NCBI RefSeq assembly: GCF_947497025.1
Contig: NZ_CANMFC010000001.1
Coordinates: 124,001 to 188,000 of the forward strand
From: an uncultured Kushneria sp.
GTDB lineage: Bacteria > Pseudomonadota > Gammaproteobacteria > Pseudomonadales > Halomonadaceae
Length of the DNA: 64,000 bases
Direction of reading: 5' to 3'
Part shown: positions 1 through 8,464 of the stretch, piece by piece
Position numbering within the stretch: position 1 is the first letter of the stretch
Layout: every line of letters starts with the position of its first letter
Notes under the pieces: model-generated
Told to the model about the DNA's origin: nothing
The model's input: the letters and a program-made list of their open reading frames with translations, nothing else
Databases searched by the model: none
Position numbers and translations under genes: made by a program

Positions 1-237
1 CTTGAAGATATCCAGGAAATTCTGGCGATCAAGCTGATCGGTCTGATTCCGGAGTCCGAAGCGGTGCTGCGTGCGTCCAACTCCGGGGTACCGGTGACAC
101 ATGATCAGGACAGCGACGCCGGTCAGGCCTATAGTGATACCGTGGCCAGGCTTTTGGGGGATGAAAAGCCGCTACGCTTCCATCAGCTACAAAAGAAAAG
201 TTTTCTGAGTCGGATCTTCGGCGGGGGGCGTCGGTGA
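1..237 (+). CDS. minD: MinD, C-terminal part (gene cut by window start)
   Basis: The frame open from base 1 encodes the last 78 residues of the septum-site ATPase MinD, which recruits MinC and MinE to the membrane to keep FtsZ rings away from the poles. Visible are the late MinD segment '[13 protein letters not shown]', the '[11 protein letters not shown]' region, and a C-terminal amphipathic membrane-targeting helix '[11 protein letters not shown]'. The catalytic P-loop lies outside the window. The stop overlaps the minE start by four bases (GTGA), so the two are translationally coupled. Confidence 0.93.
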   Translation, partial: LEDIQEILAIKLIGLIPESEAVLRASNSGVPVTHDQDSDAGQAYSDTVARLLGDEKPLRFHQLQKKSFLSRIFGGGRR

Positions 238-488
238 AATTACTGGAATTTCTAAAGCGTGAGCGCAAGAAGTCTGCCTCGGTCGCCAAGGAGCGACTGC
301 AGATTATCGTGGCCCATCAGCGCGGTCAGCGAGGGCAGCCTGATTATATGCCGATGCTGGAGCGCGAGCTTCTTGAGGTGATCCGTCGCTATGTTCAGGT
401 CGATCAGGATGCCATCAACATCAGTCTGGACAGCGAGGATGACTGTTCGGTACTGGAGCTCAACGTGACCCTGCCCAATCGCGGTTAA
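234..488 (+). CDS. minE: MinE, cell division topological specificity factor
   Basis: An 84-residue protein of normal MinE length. It binds MinD at the membrane, stimulates its ATPase and drives pole-to-pole oscillation. The N-terminal segment '[20 protein letters not shown]' holds the membrane-targeting residues and the MinD contact helix. The rest is the dimeric topological-specificity domain. The start is GTG, inside the minD stop (overlap GTGA), and the frame matches the family from its first residue. It lies directly after minD, as in the standard minCDE operon. Confidence 0.95.
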   Translation: MKLLEFLKRERKKSASVAKERLQIIVAHQRGQRGQPDYMPMLERELLEVIRRYVQVDQDAINISLDSEDDCSVLELNVTLPNRG

Positions 489-584
489 CGCCCCGTTCTT
501 GTGCGCCCCTTCGGTGATGTGTGTCACTGACGGGGCGCTATTGGTTGTTTGCCCGCCCCGTGATCCCTGTCTGGAGCCACTGCC

Positions 585-2033
585 TTGTCGGTCAGCTTTC
601 TCTTTCACGACTACGAGACTTTCGGTGCCGACCCGCGCCGTGATCGTCCTTCCCAGTTTGCCGCCATCCGAACCGATGCGCAGTTCAATGAGATTGGCGA
701 ACCCGAAGTCATTTATTGCCGCCAGAGTGACGACTATCTGCCTCAGCCGGTGGCGTGTCTTCTGACCGGGATTACCCCGCAGCAGGCCTCGCGTCGCGGC
801 GTGCCCGAAACCGAGTTTGCCGGGCGTATCCTGGAAATGATGCAGCAGGGCGACACATGCACGCTGGGGTATAACTCGCTGCGTTTTGATGATGAGGTTA
901 CGCGGCATCTGTTCTATCGCAACTTCATCGACCCCTATGCCCGCGAGTGGCAAAACGGTAATTCGCGCTGGGATCTGATCGATGCCGTGCGCGCCTTCTA
1001 CGCGCTGCGCCCGGAAGGGATCGAGTGGCCCGCACGCGAGGACGGTAGTCCCAGCTTCAAGCTCGAGAAGCTCAGCGTGGCCAATGGTATCGAGCATGGC
1101 GATGCCCACGATGCCCTTGCCGACGTTCGGGCGACCATCGAACTGGCGAAGCTTTTGCGTGCGCGCAACGAAAAGCTCTTTGACTATCTGCTGGGACTGC
1201 GCGACAAGCGCCGGGTCGCCTCGCTGCTCGATATCAACACCCGAAAGCCCATGCTGCATATTTCGCGGCGCTATCCTGCCAGTCGGGGCTGCAGTGCCCT
1301 GATTGCACCGCTGGCCATGCATCCGACCAATCCCAACGGGGTGATCGTGGTGGATCTGGCCATGGACCCGACGCCACTGTTCGAGTTGAGCCCTGAGGCC
1401 ATTGCCGAACGCGTCTTTGCCAGTGCCGATGAGCTGGCAGAGGGAACATCCCGCATCCCGCTCAAGGTCATTCATCTCAACCGCAGCCCGGTGCTGATGC
1501 CCATCAAGGCCGTGGATGACGCCGTGGCCGAACGTCTGGGCATCGACCGGGAAGCCGCCGAGCGACACTGGCAGCAACTGGCCGGCAGTGCCGATATCGC
1601 CACGCGCGTGGCGCAGGCGTTCAGCGGCGCGCCGCCGGAGCCGCCGGCCGACCCTGATCTGATGCTGTATTCGGGTGGTTTTTTCTCCAACAGTGACAAG
1701 CGCGAGATGGGGCGCATTCGCCAGGCCCCGGTTGAAACGCTCGAAGCCCTGCGTCCTGCCTTTCAGGATTCTCGCCTGGAAGAGATGTTCTTTCGCTACA
1801 AGGCGCGCAACTATCCTGAAGTGCTGACGTCAGAGGAGCGCACGCGCTGGGAAAGCGATCGCTGGGAGCGCATGAACGATCCGAAGGTGGCCGCCATGAC
1901 GCTGACCGGCTTTGCCCGTGAGATCGAGCGGATCAACGGGGAACTTGCCCACATGAGTGATCGTGAGCGTCAGTGCATCGAAGAGCTTGTCATGTACGTT
2001 GAGGCCATGATGCCGCCGCAGGCCTTTGGTTAG
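585..2033 (+). CDS. sbcB: Exodeoxyribonuclease I (SbcB)
   Basis: A 482-residue 3'-5' single-strand DNA exonuclease used in recombination and mismatch repair. The DEDDh active site is complete: Asp9 and Glu11 in 'HDYETFGADP', Asp102 in 'LRFDDEV', and His175 and Asp180 in 'HDALADV'. Each sits six residues before its E. coli counterpart (D15, E17, D108, H181, D186). An SH3-like domain and a helical C-terminal domain follow. The start is TTG with GGAG about nine bases upstream, since no ATG fits before the catalytic motif. It is probably transcribed alone and ends at a strong terminator shared with the convergent protease gene. Confidence 0.95.
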   Translation: MSVSFLFHDYETFGADPRRDRPSQFAAIRTDAQFNEIGEPEVIYCRQSDDYLPQPVACLLTGITPQQASRRGVPETEFAGRILEMMQQGDTCTLGYNSLRFDDEVTRHLFYRNFIDPYAREWQNGNSRWDLIDAVRAFYALRPEGIEWPAREDGSPSFKLEKLSVANGIEHGDAHDALADVRATIELAKLLRARNEKLFDYLLGLRDKRRVASLLDINTRKPMLHISRRYPASRGCSALIAPLAMHPTNPNGVIVVDLAMDPTPLFELSPEAIAERVFASADELAEGTSRIPLKVIHLNRSPVLMPIKAVDDAVAERLGIDREAAERHWQQLAGSADIATRVAQAFSGAPPEPPADPDLMLYSGGFFSNSDKREMGRIRQAPVETLEALRPAFQDSRLEEMFFRYKARNYPEVLTSEERTRWESDRWERMNDPKVAAMTLTGFAREIERINGELAHMSDRERQCIEELVMYVEAMMPPQAFG

Positions 2034-2091
2034 CCAGGCTCGTGGCGCTTTTGTGAAAGGCGCTGTCATGAACGTTGAGTCCTGATAAAGG

Positions 2092-2124
2092 AAAAGGGCG
2101 CTTCTCTTGAAGCGCCCTTTTTTT
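2092..2124. terminator. Bidirectional Rho-independent terminator
   Basis: A perfect 12-bp stem (AAAAGGGCGCTT / AAGCGCCCTTTT) with a six-base loop CTCTTG. It has a T-run on one side and an A-run on the other, so it can stop transcription from both the plus-strand sbcB and the minus-strand protease gene. Confidence 0.92.
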
Positions 2125-2151
2125 GACACGCCATGGCGCAGTGCTCAAACG

Positions 2152-4902
2152 CTATGGGGTGGTGACCAGAAACGGCTGCCAGGGCGCATCCGCTATATTG
2201 GCCGCTATCCCGTCATCGGAGCCTGCGACCAGTACCGGACGTGATCGCAGTGCCTGCCAGGCGCTTTGAAGTTCCTCACTTCGCTGCCGCTTGACGGCCT
2301 CTGCCAGCTGTTCGCGGCGGTCAAAGCCGGTCCAGCCGTGCGCCAGCTCCTGCCACAGACGGGCGGTGATCTGGCCCAGACGCTGTTCCCGCTCGACAAG
2401 ACGCTCGGCCACCGCCTGCTGATAGGCGTCGACCTCTGCGTCCTCCATGCCCATGACGGTCTCGTCAAACCCTTCCAGAAACTGATCGATACGCAGCCGC
2501 AGGGTCGCCGTGTCGTGATCCGGAGACTGCACCAGCAGTGCCAGCCCGGGCGCTTCGATCAGCGGCTGATAACGTGCTGCAACGACATAGCCCAGCTGCT
2601 GCTCGGTTCTGAGTTGATTGAAAAAGGGCGCGCTGATGATCTGACCCAGAATGGCCAGGCGGGCCTGGTCTTCCAGTGTGCGGCCCTCGCCCTGCAGGTA
2701 ATACAGCATGCCCGAATCTCCGCGCCGACTCTGTGGACGCAGCAATGGCGGCGTGGCGTGCGGGGTCAGCACTTTCAGTTCGGGAATGGCGTCCAGCGTG
2801 ACCCGGGGCGATAGCCGCGCCTTTAGAGTATCCCCCATCTGTCGAGCGTCGTCGGCGCTGGTATCGCCAACGGCGAGTGCCTGCACGTGCAGTTCACCAA
2901 GCCACTGACTGCGAAATTCGTGCAGCGCCTCGAGGGTGATTTTTTCAAGCGCTGCCAGTCGTGACTCGCTGGTCCAGCTCGGCGTGATCAGCGACTGAAG
3001 CAGCGCGCGATGGAGCTGTTCGTGCAGGGCCGAGCCGGGTTCATCCTGCCAGCGCCGCTTGAGGCTGCGACTTACGCGCTGAAGATGATGGGTACTCATC
3101 TCGCCATGCATGAGCTGTTCAAGCACCTGTACCATCACCAGCTCCTGACGATCTCGCCAGCCTGAAAAGGACAGCGTCATGCCGCGCGCGTGGGCATGGG
3201 CGCTCATTCCCTGACCGGCGAGTCGGGCAGGGTATAGCGCATCGGACAGGCTGTCTTCCAGCCAGCGTGCCAGCAGCTCGGTCATGACCATCTGGTGAAC
3301 ACTCTGGCCGGCATGCGGGCTCTGCAGGCTGATGCGCCATTCCACACGCGGTGCTCCAAAGGCGCCCGTGGCATGTAGCCAGAGATCCAGTTCCGGGGTG
3401 TCGAGGATGCATCGGGTCTCGGTGGCCCCGTCGTTGATCATGTCCAGATCCCGGGCGATGAAATCATTGGCCTCCGGCAATGCCAGTCCTTCAAGTGCGG
3501 TCTCCCTCTGGCCCTGGCAAATGGGCTGATATCGCCATGGCGTGTCAAACCAGGGAGAGCGCAGCTCGCCGGTGACTTCCGGGCCGGTATAAAGGCGCAG
3601 CAGGTTGTCGGGCGTCAGGACGTCGAGATAGTCATGAATGCGCCGGTCATCAAAGCCTTCCATCAAAAAGCCGGCCCGGCGTACGTCCTGGAGGGGGTAG
3701 CGCGCCATCGCCACCGAGAGCGCTGTGGCCAGCTGCGCAGGCGCCTGGCGTTGCTGAAAGCGAAACTGCTGCTCGACCACGCGGGCCTGCTCGTCATAGC
3801 GCCACGACTCAATGCCCCGCTCCCGGATCAGATCAATCCAGGCCATGAGCGCGGCCTGGATCTCTTCCAGATGCTCGCTGCCCTGGGGGGTGAGTTCGAT
3901 ATTGACCATTAACAGGGCGCGACGGCCGTCCCCGCGGGCGCTGCCGGCAGAGAGCCCATCCGCCCATCCGCGCTGTCGAAGGCAGGCCAGCAGGCTGCCG
4001 GGCGCTTCATGGCCAATCATGTGTGACAAAAATGAGACCGGCTTGAGCCGATAGTCCTGTTCGGGGTCGGGGATGGGAAAGAGAAAGCGGACCTGGTGCT
4101 GCTGATCCAGCGACTGCGTGGCCATGGCCGTGGGCAGCTGCTCATCGAGTATCAGCGGTTGATCGATGGTGCGCCGGGTCAGGCCCCGATCGGGCACCTC
4201 GCTGAAGTGTTCCCGAGCCAGGGCCGACAGGGCGTCCAGAGACTGCGGGCCGACCAGGGCCAGTGACATGGTATTGGCATCGTAATGCGCTTCGTGGAAG
4301 GCCACGAGGGCATCGCGCAGGGTTTGTTCGGGAAGGTCCCTGAGTGTGTCGAGATTGCCGATGCTGAAATGGTTATAGGGATGTTCCGGGTTGAGTGCCT
4401 GACTCAGGGCATCCTCGATGCGTCGGCCGTCGTCCTGCAGGCGTGCCTGATATTCGGCATTAACGGCATGACGCTCGCGCTCGACGTAGGCCTCATCGAG
4501 CGTCGGGGCAATAAAAAAGCGACTAAAGCGCGTCAGGGCCGGAGCAAAAGCCTCCGGTGCAATGTCAAAGAAATAGTTGGTGTCACGCGGCGCGGTAAAG
4601 GCGTTGTGATGGCCGCCATGGGCGCCCAGAAACTGCTGATAGTCATTCGGGTCAGGGTAGAGGTCGGTGCCCAGAAACAGCATGTGTTCCAGAAAGTGGG
4701 CCAGGCCGGGAAAGCGTTCAGGGTTGAACGCACTGCCGGTGGCCACGTTCATGGCCGCACCGGCACGTTCGGCTTTTGCATCATGGACCAGCAGCACCTG
4801 CAGACCGCTGTCGAGCGTCAGTGTCTGGTAGTCGGCGCTGTCGCCCGGGCCCGGGATAATGTGGGTGTCCTGTCCATTGCTGGAGGAAGTCTTTGTGGTC
4901 AT
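2152..4902 (-). CDS. M16 (pitrilysin/insulinase-family) zinc protease
   Basis: A 916-residue inverzincin protease resembling PtrA/insulysin, which degrades peptides inside a closed chamber. The inverted zinc motif HxxEH is at His69-Glu72-His73 ('HFLEHMLFLG') and the third ligand is Glu150 in 'NAEYQ'. Length fits the single-chain four-domain pitrilysins, with the inactive C-terminal half extending past residue 500. I chose the ATG at 4902. An upstream GTG at 4950 would add 16 residues and cannot be excluded. No clear signal peptide is visible from either start, unlike periplasmic E. coli PtrA, so a cytoplasmic location is possible. Confidence 0.88.
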   Translation of the reverse strand: MTTKTSSSNGQDTHIIPGPGDSADYQTLTLDSGLQVLLVHDAKAERAGAAMNVATGSAFNPERFPGLAHFLEHMLFLGTDLYPDPNDYQQFLGAHGGHHNAFTAPRDTNYFFDIAPEAFAPALTRFSRFFIAPTLDEAYVERERHAVNAEYQARLQDDGRRIEDALSQALNPEHPYNHFSIGNLDTLRDLPEQTLRDALVAFHEAHYDANTMSLALVGPQSLDALSALAREHFSEVPDRGLTRRTIDQPLILDEQLPTAMATQSLDQQHQVRFLFPIPDPEQDYRLKPVSFLSHMIGHEAPGSLLACLRQRGWADGLSAGSARGDGRRALLMVNIELTPQGSEHLEEIQAALMAWIDLIRERGIESWRYDEQARVVEQQFRFQQRQAPAQLATALSVAMARYPLQDVRRAGFLMEGFDDRRIHDYLDVLTPDNLLRLYTGPEVTGELRSPWFDTPWRYQPICQGQRETALEGLALPEANDFIARDLDMINDGATETRCILDTPELDLWLHATGAFGAPRVEWRISLQSPHAGQSVHQMVMTELLARWLEDSLSDALYPARLAGQGMSAHAHARGMTLSFSGWRDRQELVMVQVLEQLMHGEMSTHHLQRVSRSLKRRWQDEPGSALHEQLHRALLQSLITPSWTSESRLAALEKITLEALHEFRSQWLGELHVQALAVGDTSADDARQMGDTLKARLSPRVTLDAIPELKVLTPHATPPLLRPQSRRGDSGMLYYLQGEGRTLEDQARLAILGQIISAPFFNQLRTEQQLGYVVAARYQPLIEAPGLALLVQSPDHDTATLRLRIDQFLEGFDETVMGMEDAEVDAYQQAVAERLVEREQRLGQITARLWQELAHGWTGFDRREQLAEAVKRQRSEELQSAWQALRSRPVLVAGSDDGIAANIADAPWQPFLVTTP

Positions 4903-4972
4903 GGGTATCAACGTCGCTCGCGTGATCAGGGCCAGGGTTGCCCTGTGCACTTGAAGGTGTCTTGTGTACCGG

Positions 4973-5671
4973 CTAGTGCCCGGTGGCGTGAATGGCGCCG
5001 CGTGTTGCCGTCAGCATGTGTCCGGTAGGACGTGCACAGTGCCAGTGTTGATTGGCCGGGTCATTGACCAGACGCTCGACCGGAAAGGCGCCGAGCAGGG
5101 CAGGCGGTGCCGGTGTGAGCAGGTCACGTGCCTGTGCCAGCGGCGTCTCGGGAGAAAGCCAGGTGGCTGCCTGTTCGGCACTGATGACGGCAGGAAAGCG
5201 ATCGGTCAGTGGCGTCAGCGGTGCATCAACACCCACGGTGATCAGCGCCATGGAATCGAAGGCCGTTCGGGTATCGGTCATGTATCGACACCAGATGCCT
5301 GCCAGCATGAATGGCTCGCGGTCGATCCGGGTGACCAGAAAGGGCTGTTTCTGCCGCGGCAGCTGTTTCCAGATATAGACACCGGACACCGGGATCAGAC
5401 AGCGCCGGGCGCTGAAGGCTTCGCGAAACATGCGTCTTTCGTCAAGGGATTCAGCGCGTGCGCAGTGAGGCGCGTGGTCAAGGACCTTGAGCCAGGAGGG
5501 TGTCATGCCCCAGAAGGCACGGCCCAGATGAATGTGGCCCTGTTCCAGGCGAAGCATCGACAGCCAGTGTCTGGGAGCAAGATTGGGGCTGGCAATGATG
5601 GGGCTGTCGATCACGAGGCCGTCGAGAAGCCTGGCGGTATTGAGTGCTTCAATATACAAACGCCCTGCCAT
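4973..5671 (-). CDS. SRAP-domain (YedK/HMCES-like) protein with substituted active site
   Basis: A 232-residue SRAP-fold protein. Active members (YedK, HMCES) use Cys2 to form a thiazolidine crosslink with abasic sites in single-stranded DNA. Fold signatures remain: 'GRLYI' at the N-terminus, 'FWGMTPSW', 'ARAES', 'RCLIPVSGVY' and 'LAGIW'. All four catalytic positions differ: Cys2 is Ala, the Asn of 'NAR' is Cys70, the Glu of 'FYEWK' is Ile100, and the His of 'HDRMP' is Thr156. The start at 5671 is supported by AGGAGA six bases upstream and by alignment with family N-termini. An in-frame ATG at 5692 overlaps that ribosome site. It sits just upstream of the M16 protease in the same direction. 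Function is unknown; it may bind DNA without crosslinking. Confidence 0.85.
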   Translation of the reverse strand: MAGRLYIEALNTARLLDGLVIDSPIIASPNLAPRHWLSMLRLEQGHIHLGRAFWGMTPSWLKVLDHAPHCARAESLDERRMFREAFSARRCLIPVSGVYIWKQLPRQKQPFLVTRIDREPFMLAGIWCRYMTDTRTAFDSMALITVGVDAPLTPLTDRFPAVISAEQAATWLSPETPLAQARDLLTPAPPALLGAFPVERLVNDPANQHWHCARPTGHMLTATRGAIHATGH

Positions 5672-5807
5672 GGCAATCTCTCCTGATGACATGAAAATGG
5701 TGAAGGATATGAACGCCTTGTTAAGGAAAGCTTTGAAATATCATGTGTCCGTGTATAAGCGTGGTTTACAGCCTGCGTGTTTTCGGCATCGGTAATATCT
5801 CTTGCTT

Positions 5808-5841
5808 TTGAAAACAGGCTGGATATGCTGTATGAAAACAG
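5808..5841 (+). promoter_or_regulatory. Candidate sigma-70 promoter and direct repeat upstream of the tetR gene
   Basis: TTGAAA (5808-5813) and TATGAA (5831-5836) are separated by 17 bp, 40 bp before the regulator start, in a locally AT-rich stretch. The nonamer TGAAAACAG occurs twice, at 5809-5817 and 5833-5841, overlapping both promoter boxes. This could be a regulator binding pattern. No perfect inverted repeat typical of TetR operators was found. Confidence 0.4.
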
Positions 5842-5876
5842 TGTTCGATCACAAAATATAACAGGCAGGAATTTTC

Positions 5877-6491
5877 ATGGCGCGCCCAAGACAGCATTCA
5901 CCGGAGGAGCTGCATGCCAGCGTCATGGCGGCATGCGACAGCTGGCTCAAGGATCACCCCATACATGCCCTGTCCCTGCGCTCCATTGCTCGCGATGTCG
6001 GCTGTGCGCCCAGTACGCTGCTCAAGCTCTATGGCAGCTTCAACAATCTGCTTCAGTACGTCAACCTTGAAACGCTCGACAGCCTCAAGGGCCACATTGA
6101 TACCTTTCAGGCCGGCACGCCTGATGAGCGCCTGAGCGCTCTGGCCAGGGCCTATTGGAATTTCGCCCACCGCTATCCCCACCGCTGGCAGCTGCTGTTT
6201 GATTATCCGCTTGCCGAAGAAGGGGAGCTCGATACCCGACAGGGACGAATGATCGAGGCGCTTTTCCTGCGGGTCGAGGCCACGCTCAAGGAAGTGCAGC
6301 CGCAGATGGCTGACCCTGAAGCCAGTCGTCTGGCGCGCACCCTCTGGGGCAGCGTGCATGGCCTGGTGCAACTGGGGCTCAATCAGCGTCTGGGTTACGG
6401 CCAGGGGCAGGCGCTTGAGGTGACCGAGCTGCTGGATCAGCTTTTGCATACCATTCTGGCCGGATTGCGCGCCGGGGGGGCAGGTCATTGA
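5877..6491 (+). CDS. TetR/AcrR-family transcriptional regulator
   Basis: A 204-residue regulator. The N-terminal helix-turn-helix covers roughly residues 12-58 ('LSLRSIARDVGCAPSTLLKL'). The C-terminal ligand domain resembles the WHG-type TetR_C family, with 'LWGSVHGLVQLGL' near residue 160. Its stop codon overlaps the TTG start of the downstream MFS-acyltransferase gene (TTGA), which implies translational coupling and control of that gene, possibly in response to a lipid. The ligand cannot be deduced from sequence. Confidence 0.88.
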   Translation: MARPRQHSPEELHASVMAACDSWLKDHPIHALSLRSIARDVGCAPSTLLKLYGSFNNLLQYVNLETLDSLKGHIDTFQAGTPDERLSALARAYWNFAHRYPHRWQLLFDYPLAEEGELDTRQGRMIEALFLRVEATLKEVQPQMADPEASRLARTLWGSVHGLVQLGLNQRLGYGQGQALEVTELLDQLLHTILAGLRAGGAGH

Positions 6492-8440
6492 GAAATGTCC
6501 TGAACCTGATGCGCAGCCGGTTCTTTGCGCCCTTTTTCTGGACCCAGGCGCTGGGCGCCTTCAACGATAACGTTTTCAAAAACGTTCTGTTGCTGCTGGT
6601 GACATTTGTGGCCGTACCCCGTCTGGGCTGGGATGCGGGGTTGGTCAATAATCTGGCAGCGGCGCTTTTCATTCTGCCGTATCTGCTGTTTTCCGCCTGG
6701 GGTGGCCAGCTTGCCGACTATCGGGACAAGCGCCAGCTGATCATCGCGCTCAAGTGGCTGGAACTGGCCACCATGACCTGTGCGGCGCTGGCTATCTGGC
6801 TGGATGCCTATGCCCTGCTGCTGGGGCTTTTGTTCATGATGGGCACCCAGTCGGCCCTTTTCGGCCCGGTCAAATATGCCATTCTCCCCCAGCACGTACA
6901 GCGTACGGAGCTGGTCCAGGCCAATGCCTGGGTCGAGATGGGCACCTTTCTGGCCATTTTGCTCGGCACGCTCGGGGCCGGCATTCTTATGGCGCTCGGG
7001 GGCAGCCATGCCCGCGTGCTGATCGGCGCGACGCTGGTCGTGGTCTCCCTGTGCGGGCTGGGCGCGGCCCTTCTGGTCCCATCCGCGCCGGCTCAGTCAC
7101 GCGGGCAGCTGAAATGGCAGCCCTTTCGAGGGTCCTGGCAGGTGCTGTCGGCTGCCTGGCGGGCGCCCCGCATCTTTCGGGCCCTGATCGGGATCAGCAT
7201 GTTCTGGTTTCTGGGGGCCTGCTACCTGACCCAGCTGCCGCTCTGGACCAGTCATGTCGTGCACGGGCAGGCCGGGGCAGTGACCATGCTGCTGGCGGCC
7301 TTTGCCGTGGGTGTGGGGCTGGGGTCGCTGGTCTGTGCCCGCCTGTCGGCCGGTCGGCTGGAGGTAGGGCTGGTCCCCATCGGGGCCTTTGTACTGGCGC
7401 TGGCGGGCTTTGACTTTGCCACACACCCGGCACTGGGCACCGGCATCAATACGCTGGCAGAGCTTATGGGCATGCCGCGCTTTTGGTGGATGCTGCTTGA
7501 TCTGTCCCTGATCGGGGTCGGGGGGGGGCTCTATATCATTCCGCTTTATACACTGGTACAGATTCGCAGCAGCGATGAGCACCGGGCGCGCATGATTGCC
7601 GCCAACAATATTCTCAATGCGCTGTTCATGGTGCTGTCGGCGGCCTTTGGCGCCGTATTGATCGGCGTTTTGGATGTTTCCCTGCACACCTTTTTTGCGG
7701 CGCTGGCGGGCATTTCCCTGATCACGGCGCTGGTCTGTGCCGTGCTGCAGGCACGCCCCATGATGCGCATCAGTATCTTTGTATTGGTACACATGTGGTA
7801 TCGATTGCGTATCCGGGGCATTGAAAATATCCCCGATGAGGGGGCAGCGATTGTGGTCTGCAATCACGTCAGTTTCATGGACGCCCTGGTCATGGGGGGC
7901 GCCAGCCCCCGGCCGCTGCGCTTTTTGATGGACAAGCCCATTTATGAGTCGCCCTGGCTCAACTGGTTCTTTCGAATGGCCGGCGCCATTCCGGTAGCCT
8001 CCGAGCGCCGGGACCCCAAGGGCATGCGTCGGGCGCTGGATATGGTCAGCAAGGCACTGCAAAACGGAGAGGTGGTCATGCTCTTTCCCGAAGGACGCTT
8101 GACCCGCAATGGCCACATGAACGAGTTTCGCCGGGGGATCGATCTGATTCTCAGGCGTGACCCGGTGCCGGTAGTTCCGGCAGCGCTGTCCGGGCTCTGG
8201 GGATCGTGGTCGTCGCGCTATGATGGCGTGCCCTTCAAGGGTATGCCCAGACGTTTTCGAGCAAAGGTCTGTCTGAGCTTCGGGGCCCCGGTCGCATCAC
8301 GGACCGCCACGTGCGGATCACTGCAGGCAAGTGTTGCTGCACTCAAGACCAGTATCGATGCTTACGCCAATAACAAGCCCTTTCGCGCGCCGGACACGCT
8401 GACGCAAGACGATGACGCAATGGCGCAGGCACCGCGCTAG
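6488..8440 (+). CDS. MFS transporter (LplT-like) fused to PlsC-type acyltransferase
   Basis: A 650-residue fusion. Residues 1-420 are a 12-helix MFS domain starting 'FFWTQALGAFNDNVFKNVLL', typical of lysophospholipid transporter LplT. Residues 440-620 are a PlsC/LPLAT domain with the NHxxxxD motif at 459-465 ('NHVSFMD'), 'FPEGRLTR' at 533-540 and 'VPVVPAALSG'. This suggests a flip-and-reacylate enzyme for lysophospholipids in the inner membrane, as for LplT plus Aas. The acyl-ACP synthetase domain of Aas is absent, so acyl groups must be activated elsewhere. The TTG start overlaps the tetR stop; an ATG at 6509 is the alternative. Confidence 0.88.
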   Translation: MRNVLNLMRSRFFAPFFWTQALGAFNDNVFKNVLLLLVTFVAVPRLGWDAGLVNNLAAALFILPYLLFSAWGGQLADYRDKRQLIIALKWLELATMTCAALAIWLDAYALLLGLLFMMGTQSALFGPVKYAILPQHVQRTELVQANAWVEMGTFLAILLGTLGAGILMALGGSHARVLIGATLVVVSLCGLGAALLVPSAPAQSRGQLKWQPFRGSWQVLSAAWRAPRIFRALIGISMFWFLGACYLTQLPLWTSHVVHGQAGAVTMLLAAFAVGVGLGSLVCARLSAGRLEVGLVPIGAFVLALAGFDFATHPALGTGINTLAELMGMPRFWWMLLDLSLIGVGGGLYIIPLYTLVQIRSSDEHRARMIAANNILNALFMVLSAAFGAVLIGVLDVSLHTFFAALAGISLITALVCAVLQARPMMRISIFVLVHMWYRLRIRGIENIPDEGAAIVVCNHVSFMDALVMGGASPRPLRFLMDKPIYESPWLNWFFRMAGAIPVASERRDPKGMRRALDMVSKALQNGEVVMLFPEGRLTRNGHMNEFRRGIDLILRRDPVPVVPAALSGLWGSWSSRYDGVPFKGMPRRFRAKVCLSFGAPVASRTATCGSLQASVAALKTSIDAYANNKPFRAPDTLTQDDDAMAQAPR

Positions 8441-8464
8441 AAAGGCAGGGGCGGCGCCAGCGGT

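Noticed and set aside
531-560. Inverted repeat CGGGGCG/CGCCCCG between minE and sbcB as terminator
   Set aside because: Seven bp with a 16-base loop and no T-tract; alternative pairings with nearby CGCCCC runs make it weak.
252-1577. Long antisense open frame (441 residues) opposite minE and sbcB
   Set aside because: A shadow of real genes in a high-GC genome. The plus strand has recognisable MinE and exonuclease I, and the antisense protein has no known motif.
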